Origin: JADKAV01 sp963733395
GTDB lineage: Bacteria; Actinomycetota; Actinomycetes; S36-B12; UBA10799
NCBI GenBank assembly: GCA_963733395.1
Contig: CAVTCZ010000002.1
Location: 70,110 to 134,109, forward strand
Length of the DNA stretch: 64,000 nt
Direction of reading: 5' to 3'
Part shown: one piece after another, positions 18,351-27,110 of the stretch
Layout: each line of letters opens with the position of its first letter
Numbering within the stretch: position 1 is the stretch's first letter
The notes under the pieces: model-generated
The model's input: only the letters and a program-made list of their open reading frames with translations
What the model was told of the DNA's origin: nothing
The model's database searches: none
Position numbers and translations under genes: made by a program

Positions 18351-18829
18351 TTCGCCCCCCAGTGGTAGGTCTGCTTGTGAATCTTGAAGTACATGTACGT
18401 CTGCGCGTGCCGCACGCCATCGATGCCGCGGATCCGGTTGAGCAGTGTGTAGAGGTGCTGGTCATCGGTCGCGAACACCTCGGCCAGCAGGTCGATGCCG
18501 CCGGCTGTCGAGACCAGGTAGTCCACTTCGTCGATGTCGGCGATCAGCTTGGCGGCGGCCTGCACGTCACCGTCGACGTTGATCGAGATCATCGCCGCGC
18601 GCGGGTAGCCCATCTGGATCTGGTCGGTGACGGCCACGATCTGGATGACGCCCGCGTCGAGCAGTCGCCGCACCCGCTGCCGCACTGCGGCCTCCGACAG
18701 GCCGACCTCCTTGGCGATGTCGGCGTAGGCGCGACGGCCGTCGAGTTGCAGCAACCGGATGATGGCGCGGTTGGTGTCGTCCAAGGTCATTTCGCTCACC
18801 AAGTGATTCTGACGTAGGTCGACTGCCAT
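18347..18829 (-). CDS. Lrp/AsnC family transcriptional regulator
   Basis: 160 residues from ATG 18829; a shorter start at 18790 (MTLDDTNRAI) is equally possible and has GGTGAGCG just ahead of it. The N-terminal winged helix reads DDTNRAIIRLLQLDGRRAYA and VGLSEAAVRQRVRRLLDAGV. The C-terminal RAM domain has STAGGIDLLAEVFATD for ligand binding and oligomer formation. It is divergent from the aldehyde dehydrogenase gene, with about 125 nt between starts, and co-directional with the aminotransferase. It is therefore the likely local regulator of amine catabolism. Confidence 0.88.
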   Translation of the reverse strand: MAVDLRQNHLVSEMTLDDTNRAIIRLLQLDGRRAYADIAKEVGLSEAAVRQRVRRLLDAGVIQIVAVTDQIQMGYPRAAMISINVDGDVQAAAKLIADIDEVDYLVSTAGGIDLLAEVFATDDQHLYTLLNRIRGIDGVRHAQTYMYFKIHKQTYHWGAK

Positions 18830-18953
18830 CGCAATGCTTTTCGTAGATGGGGCCTCCCGAGACTGCTGAATCCGTAGGGTTGGGGCTGAACGGAGTAGGG
18901 ACAGCGGGCGCCGGTTGCGGTTAGTCTGAACCCAGTCGTCGATTGGAGAGGTA

Positions 18954-20468
18954 ATGCTCGAGGTCAAGAACGTCATCAATGGTGTGACCGAGACGGGTCG
19001 GGGAGATGCCCTGGACCTGGTCAACCCCAGCACCGGGGAAGTGTTCGGTCAGGCGCCGGTGTCCACCGAAGGCGATGTCGACTTGGCGGTGTTGGCAGCC
19101 CGGGAGGCGTACCTGAAGTGGCGCGACACCACCCCGTCGGTGCGGCAGAAGGCCATGCTCGCGATCGCCGACCTCGTGGAGCGCAACGCCGACGAGCTGG
19201 TGGCGCTGGAGTCGGAGAACACCGGCAAGCCGATCCCGGTCACCATGGCCGAGGAGATCCCGCCGATGATCGACCAGATCCGGTTCTTCGCCGGTGCCGC
19301 CCGCGTGCTCGAGGGCCGCGCTGCCGGCGAGTACATGGAGGGCTTCACCTCCATGATCCGTCGCGAACCGGTCGGCGTCGTCGCCCAGGTGACCCCGTGG
19401 AACTACCCCTTGATGATGGGCGTCTGGAAGTTCGCCCCGGCGATCGCGGCCGGCAACGCCGTCGTGCTCAAGCCCTCCGACACCACCCCGGTGTCCACCG
19501 CGCGGCTCGCGCAGATGATCGCCGAGGCGGAGATCCTGCCGCCCGGCGTCTTCAACGTCATCGCCGGCGACCGCGACACCGGCCGCGCGCTGGTGGCCCA
19601 CCCCGGCGTGGACATGGCTGCCATCACCGGCTCGGTGCGGGCGGGGATGCAGGTGGCCGAAGAGGCCTCCAAGATGGTCAAGCGCGTGCACCTCGAGCTG
19701 GGCGGCAAGGCGCCGGTTGTGGTGTTCGACGACGCGGACCCGGAGAAGGCAGCCGAATGGCTGGCAGTGGCCGGGTACTTCAACGCCGGGCAGGACTGCA
19801 CCGCCGCCACTCGGGTGATGGTGCAGGACGGCATGCACGACGCCTTCGTCGCCGCCCTGGTCGAGCAGGCCCGGGCGACGTCGACGACCTTCGCCAACGG
19901 CCCGACGGACGAGGACGCGCTGGTGCCGCCGTTGAACAACATCGCGCAGTTCGAGAAGGTGCTCGGCTTCCTGGAGCGCAAGCCCGGCCACGCCAACGTT
20001 GCGGCGGGTGGCACGCGGGAGGGCGACCGCGGCTACTTCCTCGAGCCCACCGTCGTGATCGACCTCCAGCAGGACGACGAGATGATCCAGAACGAGATCT
20101 TCGGCCCGGTCATCACCGTGCAGCGGTTCACCGACGAAGCGGATGCCATCGCGAAGGCCAACGGTGTGGTCTACGGCCTGGCCAGTTCGGTGTGGACCGA
20201 GAACCACGGCCGCGCGTTGCGGATGGCCAAGGCACTGGACTTCGGCACGGTGTGGATCAACACGCACATCCCGCTGGTCGCGGAGATGCCCCACGGCGGC
20301 TACAAGCAGTCCGGGTACGGCAAGGACCTCTCGATGTACGGGTTCGAGGACTACACCCGCATCAAGCACGTGATGAGTTCCCTCGAGGCAGTAGCGGGCC
20401 CGCGAAGGGCCGCTCGAGTGATCGGGCGGCCCTTCGTGCTGCCGGCGGCGCGGCGGGCCCAGCGCTGA
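18954..20468 (+). CDS. Gamma-aminobutyraldehyde dehydrogenase (NAD-dependent aldehyde dehydrogenase)
   Basis: 504 codons as read. Aldehyde dehydrogenase motifs are all present: PWNYPLMMGVWKFAPAIAAG (cofactor and oxyanion region), LELGGKAP with the general-base Glu and GQDCTA with the catalytic Cys. Overall it resembles the PatD/gamma-aminobutyraldehyde group that oxidises 4-aminobutanal to GABA. GGAGAGG precedes the ATG. The last 25 residues after HVMSSLEA are Arg/Ala rich and run through a strong hairpin. One extra G near 20388 would instead end the protein as SSLEQ at 20394, a normal length of about 479. Confidence 0.85.
   Translation: MLEVKNVINGVTETGRGDALDLVNPSTGEVFGQAPVSTEGDVDLAVLAAREAYLKWRDTTPSVRQKAMLAIADLVERNADELVALESENTGKPIPVTMAEEIPPMIDQIRFFAGAARVLEGRAAGEYMEGFTSMIRREPVGVVAQVTPWNYPLMMGVWKFAPAIAAGNAVVLKPSDTTPVSTARLAQMIAEAEILPPGVFNVIAGDRDTGRALVAHPGVDMAAITGSVRAGMQVAEEASKMVKRVHLELGGKAPVVVFDDADPEKAAEWLAVAGYFNAGQDCTAATRVMVQDGMHDAFVAALVEQARATSTTFANGPTDEDALVPPLNNIAQFEKVLGFLERKPGHANVAAGGTREGDRGYFLEPTVVIDLQQDDEMIQNEIFGPVITVQRFTDEADAIAKANGVVYGLASSVWTENHGRALRMAKALDFGTVWINTHIPLVAEMPHGGYKQSGYGKDLSMYGFEDYTRIKHVMSSLEAVAGPRRAARVIGRPFVLPAARRAQR
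20403..20436 (+). terminator. Hairpin at the 3' end of the aldehyde dehydrogenase gene
   Basis: CGAAGGGCCGCTCGA (20403-20417) pairs with TCGGGCGGCCCTTCG (20422-20436), 14 of 15 positions, with a 4-nt loop. It lies inside the last codons of the frame as read, but 9 nt beyond an alternative TAG at 20392-20394. This suggests it is really the terminator following the gene. Confidence 0.6.
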
Positions 20469-20554
20469 TTCCGCCCACCTGCAACAACGGCGGCCACTTG
20501 GTAGTCATCGATCTGCGGTGCGAACTGGCTTCAACCTACGGTTTCGCGTGCGTA

Positions 20555-20584
20555 TTGCGAGGAACAGTGCGGAAACCGTACCCT
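20555..20584 (+). promoter_or_regulatory. Candidate promoter for the saccharopine-dehydrogenase-like/gabT pair
   Basis: TTGCGA (20555-20560) and TACCCT (20579-20584) are separated by 18 nt and lie 24 nt upstream of the ATG at 20608, which has AAGGAG as RBS. This fits a sigma-70-like promoter, but it is only a pattern match. The rest of 20469-20607 shows nothing else. Confidence 0.35.
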
Positions 20585-20607
20585 GGATGAAATCCCCAAG
20601 GAGTCCC

Positions 20608-21822
20608 ATGCGCATCCTCATCGTCGGCGCCGGCGGCGTCGGCTCCTCTGCTGCTCTGATCGCCGCCCGCCGCGACTTCTACGAGCAGGTCGTCATCGCC
20701 GACTACGACGGCGACCGGGCCCGGGAGTTGGCGGCACGTATCGCCGATCCCCGGTTCAGTGCCATCCAGATCGACGCCTCCGACGCCCAAGCCGTGGCCC
20801 AGGCATGCCGCACTCACCAGATCACCCACGTGCTCAATGTGGTCGACCCGCGGTTCGTGATGAGCATCTTCGAGGGGGCGTTCCTGGCCGGTGCGGACTA
20901 CCTCGACACGGCGATGAGCCTGTCCAGCAAACACCCGGAGAAGCCCTACGAACTCACCGGCATCAAGCTGGGCGACGACCAGTTCGCCTTCGCCCGGACC
21001 TGGGAGGAGAACGGGCGGCTCGCGTTGGTCGGCATCGGCGTGGAGCCGGGAATGGTCGACGTGTTCGCACGGTATGCCGCCGACCACCTGTTCAGCGAGA
21101 TCGACGAACTGGGCGTGCGGGACGCCTCCGACATCGTGGTGCACGGCTACGAGTTCGCCCCGTCCTTCTCCATCTGGACGGTCATCGAGGAGTGCCTGAA
21201 CCCGCCGGTCATCTGGGAGAAGGACAAGGGCTGGTACACCACCGAGCCGTTCAGCGGCGCCGAGGTGTTCGACTTCCCGGAGGGCATCGGCCCGGTGGAG
21301 TGCGTCAACGTGGAGCACGAAGAGGTCCTGCTCATGCCCCGCTGGGTCGACGCCAAGAAGGTCACCTTCAAGTTCGGCCTCGGCGACGAGTTCATCGAGG
21401 TGCTCAAGACCCTGCGCAAACTCGGCCTCGACCGCACCGAGAAGGTCAAGGTCCACAACCACGAGGTGAGCCCGCGCGATGTGGTCGCGGCGGTGCTGCC
21501 CGACCCGCTGACCCTGGGCGACAAGATGACCGGCAAGACCTGCGCCGGGCTGTACGTGACGGGTACCGGTAAGGACGGCAATCCGCGGGCGGTCTACCTG
21601 TACCACGTGAGCGACAACGAGTGGACGATGAATGAGTACGGCGCCCAGGCTGTCGTGTGGCAGACCGCGATGAACCCGGTGGTCGCCCTGGAACTGCTGG
21701 CCACCGGAGCGTGGTCCGGCGCCGGGGTGCTGGGTCCGGAAGCACTGCCGCCCGAGCCGTTCCTGGATCTGCTCAAGGATGGCTACGGCCAAGAATGGAA
21801 GATGGAGGAGCGCACAGTATGA
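20608..21822 (+). CDS. Saccharopine dehydrogenase family protein
   Basis: 404 residues from ATG 20608 (AAGGAG upstream). The N-terminal Rossmann fold starts MRILIVGAGGVGSSAALIAA. The C-terminal domain matches saccharopine dehydrogenase / carboxynorspermidine synthase relatives (GVEPGMVDVFARYAADHLF). The family forms or splits secondary amines between an amino acid and a 2-oxo acid or aldehyde. Its place between the aldehyde dehydrogenase and GabT points to polyamine or lysine metabolism, but the substrate is not known. The stop overlaps the gabT start (ATGA). Confidence 0.78.
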   Translation: MRILIVGAGGVGSSAALIAARRDFYEQVVIADYDGDRARELAARIADPRFSAIQIDASDAQAVAQACRTHQITHVLNVVDPRFVMSIFEGAFLAGADYLDTAMSLSSKHPEKPYELTGIKLGDDQFAFARTWEENGRLALVGIGVEPGMVDVFARYAADHLFSEIDELGVRDASDIVVHGYEFAPSFSIWTVIEECLNPPVIWEKDKGWYTTEPFSGAEVFDFPEGIGPVECVNVEHEEVLLMPRWVDAKKVTFKFGLGDEFIEVLKTLRKLGLDRTEKVKVHNHEVSPRDVVAAVLPDPLTLGDKMTGKTCAGLYVTGTGKDGNPRAVYLYHVSDNEWTMNEYGAQAVVWQTAMNPVVALELLATGAWSGAGVLGPEALPPEPFLDLLKDGYGQEWKMEERTV

Positions 21823-23162
21823 CCGACGCATTCGGCCCCGACCTGCCCCAGAAGCGTGAGGTCGTCACCGACATTCCCGGACCCAAGTCGCAGGCGTTGG
21901 CCGAGCGGCGCACGACGGCGGTGTCCTCCGCCCTCGGTGCGGCGGTGCCCATCTACGCCGACCGAGCCGGTGGCGGCGTGATCGTCGACGTGGACGGGAA
22001 CTCGTTCATCGATCTCGGTGCGGGTATCGCCGTGGTCAACGTCGGCAACAGCGCCCCGAAGGTCGTGGCGGGCATCGCGGAGCAGGCGCACAAACTGATC
22101 CACACCTGCTTCATGGTGGCGGGCTACGAGCCCTATATCGACGTCTGCGAGAAGCTCAACGAGATCACTCCGGGCGACCACCACAAGAAGTCGGCCCTGT
22201 TCAACTCCGGGGCGGAGGCCGTGGAGAACGCCATCAAGGTCGCCCGGGCCTTCACCAAGCGTCCGGCGGTGGTCGTGTTCGAGCACGCGTACCACGGCCG
22301 CACGAACCTGACCATGGGCATGACCGGCAAGAACATGCCGTACAAGCACTCGTTCGGCCCGTTCGCCCCGGAGATCTACCGGGTGCCGACGTCGTACCCG
22401 CTGCGCGACGGACTCGACGGTCAGGTCGCCTTCCGCAAGGCCATCCAGAAAGTCGAGTTCGAGATCGGCGCCGAGAACGTCGCCGCCGTCATGATCGAGC
22501 CGGTCCAGGGAGAGGGCGGCTTCATCGTCCCGGCGCCCGGATTCCTGCCGGCGCTGCAGCAGTGGTGCACGGACAACGGGGCCGTCTTCATCGCCGATGA
22601 GGTACAGACCGGGTTCTGCCGAACCGGCGAGTGGTTCGCGTGCGACCACGAAGGTGTGGTCCCGGACGTCATTACGACGGCGAAGGGTATCGCCGGCGGT
22701 ATGCCGCTGGCAGCCGTCACCGGCCGGGCGGAGATCATGGACAGCGTCCACGTCGGTGGTCTGGGAGGCACGTACGGCGGCAACCCGGTCGCGTGTGCGG
22801 CAGCCATGGGCTCGATCGCCACGATGGAGGAACTGAACCTTGCCCAGCGCGCGCGGGAGCTCGGAGCCCTGATGGTCGAGAAGCTGTCGGCACTGGCGGC
22901 GGAGTTCGACGTCATCGCCGAGATCCGCGGCCGGGGCGCGATGGTGGCCATCGAGTTCGCCGAGCCCGGCACGCTCGAGCCGTTGCCCGCCCTGCCCAAG
23001 GCGATCGCCGCGCGCTGCGCCCAGGAGGGTGTGGTGATCCTGACCGCCGGCACCTTCGGCAACGTCATCCGGCTGCTGCCGCCGCTGGTGATCAGCGACG
23101 AGTTGCTGGCTGAGGGCCTGGATGTGCTGGCTGCAGCATTGGCGGCCGAGATCGGGGTGTGA
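21819..23162 (+). CDS. gabT: 4-aminobutyrate aminotransferase (GabT)
   Basis: 447 residues. Class III aminotransferase with FNSGAEAVENAIKVARAFTK, EHAYHGRTNLTMGMTGK, FIADEVQTGFCRTG and the PLP Lys near 288 in TTAKGIAGGMPLAAVTGRAE. This pattern is characteristic of GABA transaminase, which converts GABA and 2-oxoglutarate to succinate semialdehyde and glutamate. It would take over the GABA made by the upstream dehydrogenase. No succinate-semialdehyde dehydrogenase is inside the window, unless the aldehyde dehydrogenase at 18954 covers both steps. Confidence 0.9.
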   Translation: MTDAFGPDLPQKREVVTDIPGPKSQALAERRTTAVSSALGAAVPIYADRAGGGVIVDVDGNSFIDLGAGIAVVNVGNSAPKVVAGIAEQAHKLIHTCFMVAGYEPYIDVCEKLNEITPGDHHKKSALFNSGAEAVENAIKVARAFTKRPAVVVFEHAYHGRTNLTMGMTGKNMPYKHSFGPFAPEIYRVPTSYPLRDGLDGQVAFRKAIQKVEFEIGAENVAAVMIEPVQGEGGFIVPAPGFLPALQQWCTDNGAVFIADEVQTGFCRTGEWFACDHEGVVPDVITTAKGIAGGMPLAAVTGRAEIMDSVHVGGLGGTYGGNPVACAAAMGSIATMEELNLAQRARELGALMVEKLSALAAEFDVIAEIRGRGAMVAIEFAEPGTLEPLPALPKAIAARCAQEGVVILTAGTFGNVIRLLPPLVISDELLAEGLDVLAAALAAEIGV

Positions 23163-23260
23163 GCGGCGTCACGCCGTTCCGGGTCGCTGGGGAAGCCCCG
23201 CACGCCGGTCCACGGTCCACCAAGTGCACAGCCCGCACGACGCCTAGCTGGTGAGTGCGC

Positions 23261-23380
23261 CGAGTGTTGCGCCGTTGGTGGTCTGGAGGGACGACTGTTG
23301 CACGGTTGCTGGTTCTGGAGGTCGGAATCCAGCAACCGCGCAACACTGGTGGTCGGCGGGGAACAACCGCGCAACACTCG
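23261..23380. repeat. Nested palindromic repeat, family B (GTGTTGC word), copy 1
   Basis: Outer arms CGAGTGTTGCGCCGTTG (23261-23277) and CAACCGCGCAACACTCG (23364-23380) pair at 16 of 17 positions. An inner pair, TGTTGCACGGTTGCTGG (ending 23312) and CCAGCAACCGCGCAACA (23329-23345), pairs at 16 of 17. Both arms repeat the same TGTTGC word. The identical 17-mer left arm recurs at 48679. It is followed 18 nt later by a family C repeat. Confidence 0.8.
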
Positions 23381-23398
23381 TGGTCGGCGGGATGCAGC

Positions 23399-23469
23399 CG
23401 TGAGCCAAGAGCCAGCCCGTGAGTCAGAATCGGGGCGATTCTGGCTCACCAACTGGCCTTTGGCTCACG
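23399..23469. repeat. Nested palindromic repeat, family C (CGTGAGCCA word), copy 1
   Basis: Outer arms CGTGAGCCAA (23399-23408) and TTGGCTCACG (23460-23469) are a perfect match. Inner arms GTGAGTCAGAATCG (23419-23432) and CGATTCTGGCTCAC (23436-23449) pair at 13 of 14. Each arm therefore starts with the same GTGAG word. A closely similar element is at 57325-57403. Families B and C together fill most of 23163-23566, which has no gene. Confidence 0.8.
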
Positions 23470-23566
23470 CCTGCACGGAAACGCCCTCCTTGACCGGTGG
23501 GCGCTCATCCCCACCGGCCGCGAGGTCTACGCTGGAAGCGGGACCTACGAAACCCTTGGGGGGGCC

Positions 23567-23911
23567 ATGAGAAGGTTCATCGTTGCAGTAGTGGTGATGC
23601 TGTTCGCCCTGGTGCTGGCCGGATGCAGTTCGGGTTCGGAGCCGAGGCAGGAGCCCTTCGTCGGGCAGTGGGAATCGACCGGCGGGGACAAGATCTCGTT
23701 GGTGGTGGACGCGCCCACGGAGGGCGCCTACCCGGTGAAGGTGGTCAGTGGTGACATCAACGTCACGAAGTCCGCGACGAAGGTGACCGATACCGAGTAC
23801 ACCGCCGATCCCGGGTGGAAGTTCGTGCTTGTCGACGAGGACCTGATGACCGTGACGATCGACGCGAAAAGCGGGCCGGTGGCCACGAGTTTCAAGCGCA
23901 TCGGCGGCTGA
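23567..23911 (+). CDS. Small lipoprotein of unknown function
   Basis: 114 residues. The signal MRRFIVAVVVMLFALVLAGC ends in a lipobox Cys. The mature part of about 95 residues is beta-rich (FVGQWESTGGDKISLVVDAP) and resembles small lipocalin-like or DUF-type secreted barrels, without a recognisable family. It is preceded by a GGGGGG stretch rather than a clear RBS, and followed by the lipid kinase about 110 nt later. Confidence 0.6.
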   Translation: MRRFIVAVVVMLFALVLAGCSSGSEPRQEPFVGQWESTGGDKISLVVDAPTEGAYPVKVVSGDINVTKSATKVTDTEYTADPGWKFVLVDEDLMTVTIDAKSGPVATSFKRIGG

Positions 23912-24019
23912 CGCCGGGACTTGGCCTTTCCGTCGCCCCGACCACCCGTGATGGGCGAGGCTGTGACAATCTTCCTGGGGGACGCTGGCACTTGCCGGAC
24001 CCGGCGAGGAGGATCTGAC

Positions 24020-25387
24020 ATGGAATCGAACTCTGCGCCATCCGCGGGGCGGCGGGTGTTGGCCGTCGTGGCGCTGGTCGCGCTGCTGATCGCAATCGTG
24101 CTGCTGATCGGATTCCTCCTGCGGGAACCGGTCCTGTTGGTCGGCAGTTTCATCGGACTGGCGCTGGTCGGTTCCGGGGGCTGGTGGCTGGCCACCGAGC
24201 AGAACCCGCGCAGGGCCATCGGCATCGGCGGCATCGTGGTCGGGGTGGGGGTCATCGCCTGGGCGATGTTGCGGGCCTTCACCGACGGTTCCGCCGGGCT
24301 GTGGCGCCTGGCAGCAGTGCTCTTGAGCCTGGTAGTGGCCGTGGCCGCAGCCCGCGCGGCCCTGGTCCGGGACCTGCACGAGATCGACAGTCTTCGCGCG
24401 GGTCGGGTGCGTCCGGAGCGCCCGGTGCTGATCTGCAACCCGAAGTCCGGCGGCGGCAAGGTCGAGAAGTTCGGCCTGATCCCGATGGCCGAGCAGATGG
24501 GCGTCGAGGTGGTGCTGCTGGAGCCGGGCCTGGATCTGGCGCAGTTGGCCCGCGACGCGATCGCCGCGGGTGCCGACTGCATCGGGATGGCCGGCGGCGA
24601 CGGCTCCCAAGCACTGGTGGCCTCGATCGCGATCGAGCACGACATCCCGTTCGTCTGCATCAGTGCAGGCACCCGCAACCACTTCGCGCTCGACCTCGGG
24701 TTCGACCGGGAGGACCCCCGCAAGGGGATGGTGGCGCTGCGCGACGGCGTGTCCCGGCGGGTCGACTACGCGACCGTCGGCGACCGGCTGTTCGTCAACA
24801 ACGTGTCGCTCGGCGTGTACGCGACGATCGTGCAGGACGACGACTACCGCGACGCCAAGAAGGAGACGACCGAGACCAAACTCCCGGAGTTGCTCGGTCG
24901 GCAGGCGGAGCCGTTCGATCTGCAGTTCACCGCTCCCGACGGCCGCGAGGTCGATGGCGCATTCCTGGTGATGGTGTCCAACAACCCGTACGTCCTGGGG
25001 CCGTCGTTCGACATCTCCCAGCGGCGGGCCATGGACACCGGCCAACTGGGAGTGCTGGCGGTCACCGCTTCCACCGGTGCCGAAGCCGGGCGGCTGGTCG
25101 CGCGCGCCACACTCGGCCTGGGCAAGCGGGACCCGAATCTGTTCGTTTTCGACGCGGAGGTGTTCGAGGTCCGCTCGAAGTCAGGACGGGCACTGGCCGG
25201 GGTCGACGGCGAGGCACTGGACCTCGCCACGCCCCTGGAGTTCCGCATCCATCCCGCGGGTCTGCACCTGCTGGTTCCGGCAGAGAGCATCGAGACCGCA
25301 GAGAAGCGTCGTGCCCGCGGCCTGAGCGTCATGGCCCTGGCCGATGTGGCGGCGGGAAGGCCGGTGGGGGCACGGTCCGGTGAGTAG
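24020..25387 (+). CDS. Diacylglycerol kinase-family lipid kinase with N-terminal membrane domain
   Basis: 455 residues from ATG 24020 (GGAGGATCTG upstream). Residues 12-110 contain about four membrane helices. The catalytic DAGK/YegS/BmrU domain follows: ICNPKSGGGKVEKF, then MAGGDGSQALVASIA with the GGDGS nucleotide-binding motif (about 190-195), and ISAGTRNHFALDLG. It should phosphorylate a membrane lipid or polyprenol-type substrate. The SulP transporter gene starts inside its last codons (GTG 25380), so the two are translationally coupled. Confidence 0.8.
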   Translation: MESNSAPSAGRRVLAVVALVALLIAIVLLIGFLLREPVLLVGSFIGLALVGSGGWWLATEQNPRRAIGIGGIVVGVGVIAWAMLRAFTDGSAGLWRLAAVLLSLVVAVAAARAALVRDLHEIDSLRAGRVRPERPVLICNPKSGGGKVEKFGLIPMAEQMGVEVVLLEPGLDLAQLARDAIAAGADCIGMAGGDGSQALVASIAIEHDIPFVCISAGTRNHFALDLGFDREDPRKGMVALRDGVSRRVDYATVGDRLFVNNVSLGVYATIVQDDDYRDAKKETTETKLPELLGRQAEPFDLQFTAPDGREVDGAFLVMVSNNPYVLGPSFDISQRRAMDTGQLGVLAVTASTGAEAGRLVARATLGLGKRDPNLFVFDAEVFEVRSKSGRALAGVDGEALDLATPLEFRIHPAGLHLLVPAESIETAEKRRARGLSVMALADVAAGRPVGARSGE

Positions 25388-27096
25388 TGGCGTGGTCCGG
25401 TGGGTGCCCGGCATCACGGCGGTCCGGACGTATCAGCGAGGGTGGTTGGCCCGCGACGTCATCGCCGGCCTGGTCCTGTCGGCGCTGCTGGTACCGCAGG
25501 GGATGGCCTACGCCGAACTGGCCGGCCTGCCCGCGGTCACGGGGCTGTACACATCGGTGTTGTGCCTGATCGGTTATGCCGTGTTCGGGCCGTCCAAAGT
25601 GCTGGTGCTGGGTCCCGACTCGTCGCTGGGGCCGATGATCGCGGCCACGATCCTGCCGCTGGCCGGTGCCGACGGCGATCCCGCCCGGGCCGTCGCGCTG
25701 GCGTCCATGCTCGCCATCTTCACCGGGCTGATCATGGTCGGCGCCGGTGCGGGGAAACTGGGCTTCGTCGCGGACCTGCTGAGCAAGCCCACGATCCTCG
25801 GCTACATGAACGGCCTGGCCCTGACCATCGTCGTGGGTCAGTTGCCCAAGTTGCTGGGCTTCTCCGTGGATGCCGACGGCTTCATCGGCGAGCTGGTCGG
25901 GCTTCGTGCAAGGGGTCGCTGCCGGTGAGGTGGTGGTGGCAGCGGCTGCGATCGGGCTCGCCTCGCTGGTGCTCATCCTGGTGCTCAACCGCTGGCTGCC
26001 CAAGATCCCTTCGGTGCTGATCGCGGTGCTGTTCGCCATGGCCGTCTCCGTCGCGTTCGATCTCGGCGACGAGGGCGTGAAACTGGTCGGGGTCCTGCCC
26101 CAGGGCTTGCCGGAGTTGACGTTGCCCGCGGTGGGGCTGGCCGACATGCTGCCACTGATCGCCGGCGCGCTGGGCATCGCGCTGGTGGCACTCACCGACA
26201 CGATCTCCACCGCCACCTCGTTCGCCGACCGCCGGGGCGAACTCGTCGACGGCGACCGGGAGATGGTGGGCATCGGCGCGGCCAACATCGCCGCCGGGTT
26301 CTTCCAGGGTTTCCCGGTCAGCACCAGCGGTTCGCGCACGGCAGTCGCCGAGCAGTCCGGGGCCAGGTCGCAGTTGACCGGGGTGGTCGGCGCCGGGGTG
26401 ATCGCGGCCATGCTGCTGGCGGTGCCGGGCCTGTTCGCGACCCTCCCGCAACCGACCCTGGGTGCGATCGTCATCACGGCTGCGTTCTCGCTGGCCGACA
26501 TCCCGGCCACCCGCCGTTTGTGGCACCAGCGCCGCACCGACTTCGTCTTGTCCATGACGGCATTCCTGGGCGTGGCCCTGCTCGGGGTGTTGCCGGGCAT
26601 CCTGCTGGCGGTCATGCTCTCGGTGGCCAACGTCTTCCGCCGGGTGTGGCGGCCGAGCCAGGCGGAACTGGGCAAGGTGCCCGATCTGCGCGGGTTCCAC
26701 GACCTCGCGAGCTACCCCGATGCGGTGCCGCTGGCCGGGTCGACGATTCTGCGCTTCGATGCGCCGCTCATCTTCGCGAACTCCGGGACGTTCCGGGAGA
26801 CTGTCATGGCAGCCGCCGACAGACTGCCCGACGGTGGCTGGATCATCGTGGCGGCCGAGGCGATCACCGACGTCGACACCACCGCCTGCGACATGCTGGA
26901 CGACCTGGTCGCGGCGCTCGACCACCGGAAGCGGCATTTCGTCATGGCCGAGCTGAAGACCGGCGTCCGTGCCAAACTCGATGCCTATGGCTTGAATCCC
27001 GAGATCCCGACCGACCGGTACTACCCGACCGTGCATGCCGCTGTCGACGCATGCCGGGCCGCGACCGGTCAGGATTGGCAGTCGAGCCGAAGCTGA
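25380..27096 (+). CDS. SulP family anion transporter with STAS domain, one frameshift
   Basis: From GTG 25380 the first part shows the SulP signature: RDVIAGLVLSALLVPQGMAY, LAGLPAVTGLYTSV and LGPDSSLGPMIAA. The frame breaks near 25901 (extra C in GGGCTTC) and continues FVQGVAAGEVVVAAAAIGLA through the remaining helices. It then enters a C-terminal STAS domain with ITDVDTTACDMLDDL. Corrected length is 571 residues, normal for bacterial SulP. The family carries sulfate, bicarbonate or dicarboxylates. The cargo cannot be told from sequence alone. It sits between a lipid kinase and a DUF2252 gene. Confidence 0.82.
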
Positions 27097-27110
27097 CGAG
27101 AGGAAACGCC

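Noticed and set aside
23261..23469. Possible CRISPR array because of recurring short words
   Set aside because: The words alternate in orientation within hairpins, spacers are not unique equal-length sequences, and no cas gene is present.
23092..23570. Several overlapping open frames across the gap after gabT
   Set aside because: They only translate the family B and C palindromes. Similar short peptides appear wherever these repeats occur, which shows they are repeat products and not genes.
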